Positions 1 through 5,724 of a stretch of 5,724 nucleotides of DNA are shown piece by piece. Position 1 is the first letter of the stretch. Each line of letters opens with the position of its first letter. This DNA is from a bacterium. Its GTDB lineage: Bacteria; Patescibacteriota; JABMPQ01; JAQVVF01. The stretch lies in assembly GCA_030611905.1 (NCBI GenBank), contig JAUWOX010000071.1, positions 1-5,724 of the forward strand, written 5' to 3'. The translations under genes and the position numbers were made by a program. The notes beneath the pieces were generated by a model. The model searched no databases. It worked only from the letters and a program-made list of their open reading frames with translations, and was not told where the DNA came from.

Positions 1-1
1 C

Positions 2-1435
2 TATAAAGATAAAATAACTTTTTGGGAAGCACATCAGCCGCCATTATATTATATGAGCTTGGCGCCTGTAGATATGATTTTAAAGAATAGAGTAAGTATT
101 GATTGGCAGGTGCGGATTTTACGAATATGTTCAAGCTTAATGGGCGTGTTGGCAATAATTTTTTGTTTTTTTGGAGCTAGGCTAGTTTTTCCTAAAAGTA
201 GAGTTTTAACTTATAGTGCAGTATTGGCCTTTACTTTCTGGCCAATGTTTTTATTTATAAATGGAATATTGAACAATGATGTTTTGGCTTGTCTGCTGGG
301 GACTGTGATGCTTTATTTTTTAATTAGATTGTTTTTGAAGGGCTTGTCTAGATTTGGATTGTTAATTTGTGGCGTTGTTGTTGTTTTAGCATTGCTGACT
401 AAATTGGTTTTATACCCTGTTGTTATTTTCTTTTTAGCTGTGTTATTAATAAGGAATTTTAAAAAATGGAAGGATGTTTTATTGTGTTCTTTTTTGCCGG
501 CCTTGATCTTGGGTGGGGCTTGGATGATTAGGAATCTAATTGTAGTTGGTGATGTTTTTGGATTGAAATATGCCAATAAGTTTTGGAAATTTCAAGGCCA
601 AGAACTTTGGGGAAATTTTTATGATTGGTTAAAGGCGTTATCGAAAAATTTCTTGGGTGTTTTCGGTCAGGCAGACATTGGATTGGATCCACAGAATTAT
701 ATATATTTTATGACTTTTGTTTTGTTTGTAATATGTTTATCCCCTATTGTTTTGTTTTTTATATGGAGAAGGGTAAGAGATAAATTTGGGGCGATTTTAA
801 TTTGTTATTTATATTTCGGGGTAGTATTTTTGTCAGTGCTTTATTATAGTCTGGATAAATATCAGCCGCAGGGACGATATTTATTACCGGGATTATTTTC
901 AGTAGCTTTGATTATTGTTTTGAGTATTAGCATATTAATCCCCCATAAATTTAGAATAGTAATTCCTATTTTGATATGTTTGAGTTTGGGTTACCTAAAT
1001 TACGATGCCTTTGTTCATATTGATTGGAAGAATGACCATCGGGAAATTGTGAATCAGGAGGAGGAGTTTGATATGCTGAATAAGGGCTGGAAAGCTAGAA
1101 ATGGAAAATGGAAAGAGCAAGATGGTGTTTTTGTTTTTTCTGCTGAAGGCGATTCATTTTTAAGAAGTAATCCTAATCTCCGATTAGATACTAATGAAAT
1201 TGAATCGTTGAATATTAATTTAAGAACAGAAGATTATGATGAAGTAAAATTGCAGTGGAGATATGTTGGCGATGAAGATTATAGTGAGTCAAATATGATT
1301 ATGAAAAAAATGGATAAAAATTTGAAATTTGATTTAAGTGATTTGCGAAAGAATGATTTGGTGCAGATTTTAAAATTGGATTTTGGAGGAGGAGAGGGCG
1401 GTGTTGAGTTTGGCAAATTGAATTTGAGTAATTAG
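2..1435 (+). CDS. GT-C type membrane glycosyltransferase (PMT/ArnT-like), 5' end outside window
   Basis: This is a polytopic membrane transferase, probably moving a sugar from a polyprenyl-phosphate donor to an acceptor on the outer face of the membrane (family knowledge). The frame is open from base 2 with no stop before the first ATG at 53. The residues ahead of that ATG include HQPPLYY (visible residues 11-17), typical of the end of the first outer loop in PMT_2-like proteins. The ATG at 53 is therefore internal, and the first membrane helix and catalytic acidic loop are missing. 477 residues are visible. Family-like motifs are NND (91-93), WMIRN (174-178) and GRYLLPG (291-297), among about eight hydrophobic helices. 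From residue 362 to the end follows a soluble, beta-rich tail, presumably extracytoplasmic, resembling the tail of the 2459-4456 protein. Valine and glycine are unusually abundant. The acceptor and sugar are unknown. Confidence 0.85.
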   Translation, partial: YKDKITFWEAHQPPLYYMSLAPVDMILKNRVSIDWQVRILRICSSLMGVLAIIFCFFGARLVFPKSRVLTYSAVLAFTFWPMFLFINGILNNDVLACLLGTVMLYFLIRLFLKGLSRFGLLICGVVVVLALLTKLVLYPVVIFFLAVLLIRNFKKWKDVLLCSFLPALILGGAWMIRNLIVVGDVFGLKYANKFWKFQGQELWGNFYDWLKALSKNFLGVFGQADIGLDPQNYIYFMTFVLFVICLSPIVLFFIWRRVRDKFGAILICYLYFGVVFLSVLYYSLDKYQPQGRYLLPGLFSVALIIVLSISILIPHKFRIVIPILICLSLGYLNYDAFVHIDWKNDHREIVNQEEEFDMLNKGWKARNGKWKEQDGVFVFSAEGDSFLRSNPNLRLDTNEIESLNINLRTEDYDEVKLQWRYVGDEDYSESNMIMKKMDKNLKFDLSDLRKNDLVQILKLDFGGGEGGVEFGKLNLSN

Positions 1436-2341
1436 TTATAGTTCTTTTTTCTTTTTGACTGGGATTATGCCTTTTAATATATCAACAAACATGGCCAAGA
1501 ATAAACTTAGTGGATATAAACAAGTGATAATTAAAACGCTGAAAATGGAATGGAATTTTCTGAAATAATGAAGCATTGAATTGTTAAGATAGCTTTGCTT
1601 CGTAATTCCTAGGACTTGATTGAAAGCTTGAGCTTTAACATGGATTATTTGCGCATCTTTGTAATAAAATATTTTAAAGCCAGCTAGTTTAGCACGTTTA
1701 CAAAAATCTACTTCTTCAAACCAAATCCAATATTCTTTATCTAGAGGTCCTATTTTTTCGAGGACTTTTTTGTTGATTAAAAAATATGCACCCATAACTT
1801 GATCGACTTCTCTGTTTTCTTTATGGTCAAAATCTGCCATGTAGTATTTTTTGACCAAGCCTGGAAATAAATTATGTAATTTTAAAAGTATAACTACTTG
1901 CGACCAAAGTGTTGGGAAACTACGGGAAGATGGTTGGATAGTTTTGTCTGGGTTGAGTAATTGACAGCCAAGGATTCCAATGTCTTGATGTTGGTCCATG
2001 TAGTTAATTGTTTTTTGCAAAGTGTTGTGAAGAATCTCTGTGTCAGGATTGAGCAATAGAACATAATCTCCTTTTGCTTTTTTTATGGCTTGGTTGTTGG
2101 CTCTAGCGAAGCCAAGATTTTTTTTGTTTAAAATAAGATGGATATCGGGGTTTGTATCGAATCGATCAGTTATATTTTTATTTGTTAGTTCTGTTCTGAG
2201 CATTTTTTGTGACCCATCAGTGGAGGCATTGTCAATAATGAAAATTTCATATTCAAAATTAGGGGCATTTGAGAGAATTGATTGAATGCATTTTTTGAGG
2301 AGTTTTTTGGTGTTCCAGTTGACTATTATAATGGATAGCAT
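1436..2341 (-). CDS. GT2 family glycosyltransferase, rhamnosyltransferase-like
   Basis: A 301-residue GT-A fold enzyme expected to transfer a sugar from a nucleotide donor to a growing surface glycan on the cytoplasmic face. The N-terminal strand and loop SIIIVNWN (3-10), the nucleotide-binding DNASTDGS (37-44), NLGFARANN (75-83) and the metal-binding LLNPDTE (96-102, DxD-type) are textbook for the WbbL/rhamnosyltransferase-like branch. QVMGAYFLI (181-189) and WFEEVDFCKRAKLAG (207-221, with the candidate catalytic acid in EEVD) complete the domain. A hydrophobic stretch at about 266-290 followed by a lysine-rich end suggests a C-terminal membrane anchor. Length is normal for the family. The ATG sits directly before the conserved first beta-strand, so the start is convincing, although no Shine-Dalgarno motif precedes it. 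It is the last gene of the minus-strand cluster, 117 bp after its upstream neighbour. Its donor sugar cannot be read from the sequence. Confidence 0.93.
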   Translation of the reverse strand: MLSIIIVNWNTKKLLKKCIQSILSNAPNFEYEIFIIDNASTDGSQKMLRTELTNKNITDRFDTNPDIHLILNKKNLGFARANNQAIKKAKGDYVLLLNPDTEILHNTLQKTINYMDQHQDIGILGCQLLNPDKTIQPSSRSFPTLWSQVVILLKLHNLFPGLVKKYYMADFDHKENREVDQVMGAYFLINKKVLEKIGPLDKEYWIWFEEVDFCKRAKLAGFKIFYYKDAQIIHVKAQAFNQVLGITKQSYLNNSMLHYFRKFHSIFSVLIITCLYPLSLFLAMFVDILKGIIPVKKKKEL

Positions 2342-2344
2342 AGT

Positions 2345-2400
2345 GCTAGCGCTGATTTAACGTTGATTTCGAAGGCTGATTCGATGCTGATTTTAACGGC
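2345..2400. repeat. CpG-rich phased short repeats, consensus GCTGATT
   Basis: The gap between two minus-strand glycosyltransferase genes carries four near-copies of GCTGATTT: at 2351 (exact), 2362 (GTTGATTT), 2375 (GCTGATTC) and 2386 (exact). They start 11, 13 and 11 bp apart. Between 2349 and 2421 there are eight CpG dinucleotides, mostly 9-14 bp apart. Short palindromes GCTAGC (2345), AACGTT (2359) and TTCGAA (2368) lie among them. No reading frame of meaningful length crosses the gap. The function is unknown; it could be a repetitive extragenic element or a protein-binding array. Confidence 0.6.
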
Positions 2401-2428
2401 TACTAACGACGATATTAGCCGTTAAAAT
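2390..2428. repeat. Perfect inverted repeat, 13-bp arms, 13-nt loop
   Basis: ATTTTAACGGCTA (2390-2402) is exactly complementary to TAGCCGTTAAAAT (2416-2428). In minus-strand transcripts this hairpin would form 31 nt after the stop of the membrane transferase gene and 48 nt before the start of the GT2 gene. On the minus strand no U-run follows, so it is not a clear intrinsic terminator of the cluster. On the + strand it is followed by T-rich sequence (2429-2439), so it could weakly stop antisense read-through. An mRNA processing or stability hairpin is an equally good guess. Confidence 0.7.
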
Positions 2429-2458
2429 TTGTTATTTTTGACTTATTTGAGTCATTTT

Positions 2459-4456
2459 TTATTTTAATTCTATTTTATTGATTTTTATCTCTCCTGCTTT
2501 TTCAGTTGGGATGAGTTGAAGTTGTTCAATATTTTCTTCTAAGAACCAAGCTGGGCATTTGGTTAAATCGATTATATTTGAATTGTCGCCTGTCTTGACA
2601 GGAACTAAAATATTGTTATCCAGATCAGAGAATTTTTGATCTTTGGTCGGCCACATGAAATCGGCAATAGTAGTTTGATCAAACTCTGTGTTGAAAATAA
2701 ATTCATCGAAGATTACCGGCGGTAGATTTAATTGCGGGCTTTTGAGAGCATCGCTTTTTCCTTTTGATGTGAATTGGTAGGTATAATTTTCTGTTGGTGG
2801 CATGGTGGTTGTTTCAGTTGACGGAGTTAGCTGGGCAATTTCTTTATCTTTAAGCTTCCATTGCTGGGAATTAAATTTTTTGATTTGGCTGGCATATTTG
2901 TCTTGGAGTTGCTGTCGATTATTATAATTTTCTGCGATTTTGTTTTGCTCAATAAATTTTTCTTCAGAATTATCCCATTTAAAGACTTGAATGCCGGTGG
3001 TTTGTTTATTCTTTTTGAAATTGCACAGTGAAGTAATTGGTCCTTTGTTGTTCTTGACTATCCAAACTATTTTTTCCAAAGGGTTTACGAAGAGATTTTT
3101 GTTTTTGAATTTTATCCTTAGGGCTTCGGCAAAGCCATTGCGAAAAACAAAGGCGCCGTAAATATTGTCTGGCAGATTTTTGAAAAATATTTCTTTCTTG
3201 TAGGTTGCATAACTTATGTCTTCAAAGTCGGGATGTAGTTGTTCAATATTATTAAGCATGTTCCCTGCCTTGGCCGATGCTTGATGCCATGGGATGTAAT
3301 TAATAATATAAGCTGTGGTTAAGGCGAGACAGATTATAATGGCAAAAGCGATTTTGAGTTTTCTCTTATTATTAAGGTTGTTGAAAATTAAGTAAGAAAT
3401 TAGAATAGCGAGAGGGATTGTGGCGATGTACAAAACTCTGGTATTCATTAAATTTGTCTTGAGTGATGGCAGGATAGATAGATTTGGTATGGAAATAAAA
3501 TAGGTTAAGATTCCTAGAAAAATAACATTTTTCCAGAACTTTTTATTTTTCAGTTGTTCAATGTTTAAATAGATTATGCAGATGATGAATATAGCGATGT
3601 TAACGAGGGAAATAATATTTATTACTTTATTGCTGGATAATTTTTGCCAAAATTGCGCAAGGAAATCCCAATTTATTAAATATTTTACAAAATAAAATGG
3701 AAGAAGGATTGATTTTGGTGAAAATTGTATTGAGGATGATTGTCCAAATAGTGAGTAGCCTCCTATCCAAGCGCCAACAATTTGTTTGCGGATTATAAAG
3801 TAAATTATTAGCAAAACAAGATACGGAAGCCATAAAAGGATAGCTTTTTTGATTTTAATTTTGGATTCTTTTTTAAGGTAGAAGAGATAGATAGCAATTA
3901 AAACGAATGGCAGGGTTATAGAAATTTCTTTGCTAAAAAAAGCTGGGATTGCGGATAGATAAGACAGGATTAGCCATTTGTATCTGGTTGTGAAAATAAA
4001 TTTGATAAATAAATATATTGCAAGAAGATAGAAAAAAGAAGCTAGTAGATCGGTGCGGCCTGAAATCCAGGTGATTGTTTCATGATGACTGGGAAAGATA
4101 GCGAAGATTAAGGCGGCAAAAAATGCCAGTAGATTATTGCGCGAGATTTTTTTGACAATATAATAAATGAGCAGCGAGGATAGAATTAGTAAAAGAAGGT
4201 TTGTTAGGTGAAAGCCAAATGGATGATAATTCCAAATCAAATAATCAATGGCGATTGAAACATTCATAACAGGGCGATAGATATCGCCGGGGATTTTAAA
4301 GATGCCAGGGATCATTTCAATATTATCTACTGATCGGGCGAACATGAGATGGTCATAATCATCAGATAAAAAGTTATCATTTAATGCTGGAATAAAAAAA
4401 ATAACAACGATAGCGATGAGCAAGATTGGAAGAATGTATTTTTTTATTTTTTGCAT
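2459..4456 (-). CDS. GT-C type membrane glycosyltransferase (Tmtc/PMT-like) with C-terminal extracytoplasmic module
   Basis: A 665-residue integral membrane protein expected to use a lipid-phosphate sugar donor on the outer face of the membrane. After a first helix (about 8-25) comes FLSDDYDHL with D32-D33, the acidic pair typical of the GT-C first loop. Then follow IYRPV (59-63), HPFGFHLTN (78-86), FPSHHETITWISGRTDLLAS (121-140) and FFSKEISITLP (173-183), the signature series of Tmtc/O-mannosyltransferase-like proteins. About ten to eleven helices end near residue 392. The last 270 residues are soluble: a charged, Gln/Asn/Lys-rich stretch, a Thr/Pro-rich linker (about 544-556) and a beta-rich module (about 531-665). 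Tetratricopeptide repeats, usual after the core in eukaryotic Tmtc proteins, are not seen. The ATG lies inside the end of the upstream GT4 gene, suggesting translational coupling. Asn, Lys, Gln and Ile are abundant; Val and Gly are scarce. The substrate is unknown. Confidence 0.9.
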   Translation of the reverse strand: MQKIKKYILPILLIAIVVIFFIPALNDNFLSDDYDHLMFARSVDNIEMIPGIFKIPGDIYRPVMNVSIAIDYLIWNYHPFGFHLTNLLLLILSSLLIYYIVKKISRNNLLAFFAALIFAIFPSHHETITWISGRTDLLASFFYLLAIYLFIKFIFTTRYKWLILSYLSAIPAFFSKEISITLPFVLIAIYLFYLKKESKIKIKKAILLWLPYLVLLIIYFIIRKQIVGAWIGGYSLFGQSSSIQFSPKSILLPFYFVKYLINWDFLAQFWQKLSSNKVINIISLVNIAIFIICIIYLNIEQLKNKKFWKNVIFLGILTYFISIPNLSILPSLKTNLMNTRVLYIATIPLAILISYLIFNNLNNKRKLKIAFAIIICLALTTAYIINYIPWHQASAKAGNMLNNIEQLHPDFEDISYATYKKEIFFKNLPDNIYGAFVFRNGFAEALRIKFKNKNLFVNPLEKIVWIVKNNKGPITSLCNFKKNKQTTGIQVFKWDNSEEKFIEQNKIAENYNNRQQLQDKYASQIKKFNSQQWKLKDKEIAQLTPSTETTTMPPTENYTYQFTSKGKSDALKSPQLNLPPVIFDEFIFNTEFDQTTIADFMWPTKDQKFSDLDNNILVPVKTGDNSNIIDLTKCPAWFLEENIEQLQLIPTEKAGEIKINKIELK
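4444..4456 (-). other. 13-bp gene overlap, probable translational coupling site
   Basis: On the minus strand the last codons of the GT4 gene (Lys-Cys-Lys-Lys-stop) contain, in another frame, the ATG that opens the membrane transferase gene. The new start lies 10 nt upstream of the old stop. The bases before this ATG have no purine-rich Shine-Dalgarno motif, so initiation probably depends on ribosomes arriving from the upstream gene. This also argues that the two genes share one transcript. Confidence 0.7.
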
Positions 4457-5616
4457 TTTATGTCTATGATTTTTAACATTTCATCTACGCGATGATTCCA
4501 AGTATGTTCTTTAACAGCTTGTTTTCTTTCTTGTTGAAGTTCTTGATTGTTTTCCTGGAGAGCTTGTTGAATTTTTTGATTAAATTGTTCAGGTGTGTCA
4601 GCGGTATAAACTAGGTCTTGAAATCTTTCTAATCCAGCAATTTTTGTGGTGACAATAGGCTTGCCGGCTGATAAATATTCATAAAGCTTTATTGGATTCA
4701 TTGATTTAGTAAATTGACTGATTTTGTGTGGAATTATGGCTAGGTCAAATTCGTTTAAATAAAGCGGTAGATCTTGGTATTCTTTTCGGCCGAGAAAATG
4801 AACATTTTGTAGCTTTTTAAGTTCGTCAACATCAGCATTTTTCCAAACCCAGCCGATAAAGACAAATGACTTATCGGGGTTTTTTTGAGCAATATGTTTT
4901 AATAAATCGTAGTCTAGCCTTTTTTCAATTATTCCGTAATATCCAATAATTGGCTTGCCAGCATGAATCATTTTTTTGTCAGATTTTTTTTCAAAATGTT
5001 TAATATCTACTCCATTAGGTATCCAATATTTATGATGATTTTGGGGGTAGAGCTGTAATAAATCTTTTGAAACTGTGAAAATGATGTCTGTTTTTTTAGC
5101 AATTGTTTTGTAATTTTGCTGAAGTCGATTTTTATATTGCTGGAAGCTGGCATGTTCGGTCCAATTATCGACTGTATCAAAAATGTTAATTGGTTTTTTG
5201 ACAGCGTGATTTTTAAAATAATCTAGATAGCTGACAAACATAGGGAAATATGACCAGACAAGTAATTTTTCATCTTCATCAAAAATCTTTTTAATGATTT
5301 TGTTTAATTTTTTGTAGACTTTCTTTTCAGAGAACAAAGAATCGATGGTTGAATATGTGTAAAGTTTGTCGCTAATTTGTGTTAGTTTTGAAGTTAGATC
5401 CTGCTTAATTCTTTTACCTCCGTGTGATTTTAAAACTGATTGAAAGTAGATGCGAAGCGCTCTTTTTTTGGTGAATGGCAAAAAATCGACGGATAAAATT
5501 TTGTCGATTCGATCTTGTTTTAAAAGATTATGAAGAATGTGGGAATTACGATTAACAATGCCTGATTTCCATTCTCGGAATTCAGACATGTTAAACATTA
5601 GAATATTGTATTTCAT
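4444..5616 (-). CDS. GT4-like (GT-B fold) glycosyltransferase
   Basis: A 390-residue soluble enzyme expected to transfer a sugar from a nucleotide donor in the cytoplasm during surface glycan assembly. The N-terminal half has WKSGIVNRNSH (16-26), a substrate-side loop, and FDTVDNW (146-152), typical of TuaH-like and related GT4 proteins. The C-terminal nucleotide-binding half has WIPNGVD (198-204), GYYGIIEKRLD (225-235), FVFIGW (251-256), VHFLGRKEYQDLPLYL (272-287) and NPIKLYEYLSAGKPIV (307-322). E313 matches the second glutamate of the GT4 EX7E motif; the first position (305) is Ser, as I recall for many proteins of this subgroup. The length is typical. The frame closes with a TAG at 5640-5638, so ATG 5616 is the farthest possible start, and KYNILMFNMSEF fits the first beta-strand. 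No Shine-Dalgarno motif is visible; instead a large hairpin ends 5 nt before the ATG. Confidence 0.92.
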   Translation of the reverse strand: MKYNILMFNMSEFREWKSGIVNRNSHILHNLLKQDRIDKILSVDFLPFTKKRALRIYFQSVLKSHGGKRIKQDLTSKLTQISDKLYTYSTIDSLFSEKKVYKKLNKIIKKIFDEDEKLLVWSYFPMFVSYLDYFKNHAVKKPINIFDTVDNWTEHASFQQYKNRLQQNYKTIAKKTDIIFTVSKDLLQLYPQNHHKYWIPNGVDIKHFEKKSDKKMIHAGKPIIGYYGIIEKRLDYDLLKHIAQKNPDKSFVFIGWVWKNADVDELKKLQNVHFLGRKEYQDLPLYLNEFDLAIIPHKISQFTKSMNPIKLYEYLSAGKPIVTTKIAGLERFQDLVYTADTPEQFNQKIQQALQENNQELQQERKQAVKEHTWNHRVDEMLKIIDIKCKK

Positions 5617-5621
5617 TCGCC

Positions 5622-5650
5622 AGCTAATTGCTAATAGCTAATTGCTAATA
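5622..5650. repeat. Tandem heptad repeat GCTAATT/GCTAATA
   Basis: The 14-bp unit AGCTAATTGCTAAT occurs twice in perfect tandem (5622-5635 and 5636-5649). It resolves into four alternating heptads GCTAATT and GCTAATA starting at 5623, 5630, 5637 and 5644. The reverse complement of the heptad is repeated on the other side of a short spacer, so this is one half of an inverted array. It is non-coding and lies just upstream of the GT4 gene. Confidence 0.8.
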
Positions 5651-5688
5651 GAATTGATCTATTAGCTATTAATTATTAGCTGATAGTT
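5622..5688. repeat. Long imperfect inverted repeat built from opposing heptad arrays
   Basis: The core is GCTAATAG (5644-5651) against CTATTAGC (5659-5666) around a 7-nt loop. Pairing then continues outwards with a few mismatches and G-U pairs, including 5630-5636 against 5674-5680 and 5622-5626 against 5684-5688. The right arm is itself a heptad series: TATTAGC (5660), TATTAAT (5667), TATTAGC (5674), TGATAGT (5681). As minus-strand RNA this would be a 67-nt hairpin filling nearly the whole gap between the partial upstream gene and the GT4 start. No U-run follows, so a standard terminator is not supported. Confidence 0.7.
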
Positions 5689-5690
5689 AA

Positions 5691-5724
5691 TTAATAAATT
5701 TCAAAGGCGCCGTATTTGGTGTAT
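5691..5724 (-). CDS. C-terminal end of an upstream minus-strand gene, unidentified
   Basis: One minus-strand frame entering at the window edge reads YTKYGAFEIY and then stops at TAA (5693-5691). The stop falls just before the repeat hairpin begins, and the composition is protein-like, so this is probably the tail of the preceding gene of the cluster, 74 bp from the GT4 start. Ten residues are too few to name a family. The alternative is non-coding sequence that happens to be open. Confidence 0.45.
   Translation of the reverse strand, partial: YTKYGAFEIY

Noticed and set aside
313..576. Open minus-strand frame of 87 codons inside the first transferase gene
   Set aside because: It is antisense to well-conserved membrane helices of the real gene and has a low-complexity Lys/Asn/Thr composition typical of a shadow frame.
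2085..2285. Open + strand frame of 66 codons antisense to the GT2 gene
   Set aside because: It lies opposite the conserved DNASTDGS and DxD region of the GT2 enzyme. No independent domain or upstream signal is visible.
2390..2395. Minus-strand TAAAAT as a -10 promoter box for the GT2 gene
   Set aside because: No -35-like hexamer lies at suitable spacing, and such hexamers are expected by chance in DNA this AT-rich. It also lies within the hairpin arm.
2384..2425. Tiny + strand frame (13 codons from ATG 2384) across the intergenic hairpin, considered as a leader peptide
   Set aside because: It has no ribosome-binding site and no + strand gene downstream to regulate. It also coincides with the inverted repeat, so chance is the simplest explanation.
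2439..2460. Small palindrome TGACT...AGTCA followed by six T on the + strand, resembling an intrinsic terminator
   Set aside because: The stem is only 5-6 bp with few G-C pairs, and no + strand gene ends nearby (the last one stops about 1 kb upstream). On the minus strand the hairpin lacks a U-run.
3627..3833. Open minus-strand frame of 68 codons inside the membrane transferase gene
   Set aside because: It is in another frame of a clearly coding region, has no recognisable motifs and has no initiation context.
5622..5694. Possible CRISPR array
   Set aside because: The repeats are only 7-14 bp, with no spacers of unique sequence between them and no cas genes in view.

Overview
The window looks like a piece of a cell-surface glycan (capsule, O-antigen-like or exopolysaccharide) gene cluster from an AT-rich bacterium, roughly one third G+C by eye. 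Every recognisable gene is a glycosyltransferase or a membrane sugar transferase. The compact packing, the lack of Shine-Dalgarno motifs before the starts, and the short AT-rich repeat arrays between genes would suit a Patescibacteria/CPR genome. That assignment is inference: no taxonomic marker is present.

Layout. Positions 2-1435 (+) hold the 3' part of a polytopic GT-C type (PMT/ArnT-like) transferase whose start lies before the window. Its stop codon abuts the stop codon of a convergent minus-strand cluster. In transcription order (right to left) that cluster is: the last codons of an unidentified gene (5724-5691); a 74-bp gap filled by an inverted array of 7-bp repeats; a GT4-like cytoplasmic glycosyltransferase (5616-4444); a GT-C type membrane transferase of the Tmtc/PMT-like kind (4456-2459), overlapping the previous gene by 13 bp; a 117-bp gap with CpG-rich phased repeats and a 13-bp-arm hairpin; and a GT2 rhamnosyltransferase-like enzyme (2341-1436).

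How the genes may work together (inference from families). The GT2 and GT4 enzymes would add nucleotide-activated sugars to a lipid-linked glycan on the cytoplasmic side. The two GT-C proteins would use polyprenyl-phosphate sugars to decorate glycan or protein on the outer face. The two GT-C proteins lie on opposite strands and have different membrane cores, yet both appear to end in the same kind of beta-rich extracytoplasmic module.

The most notable points are that shared module, the two repeat/hairpin arrays between minus-strand genes, and a strong base asymmetry: the + strand is G/T-rich whichever way genes run, and this visibly changes the amino-acid make-up of the proteins. I see no clearly new biological system. 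The repeat arrays and the shared module are the best candidates for something undescribed.
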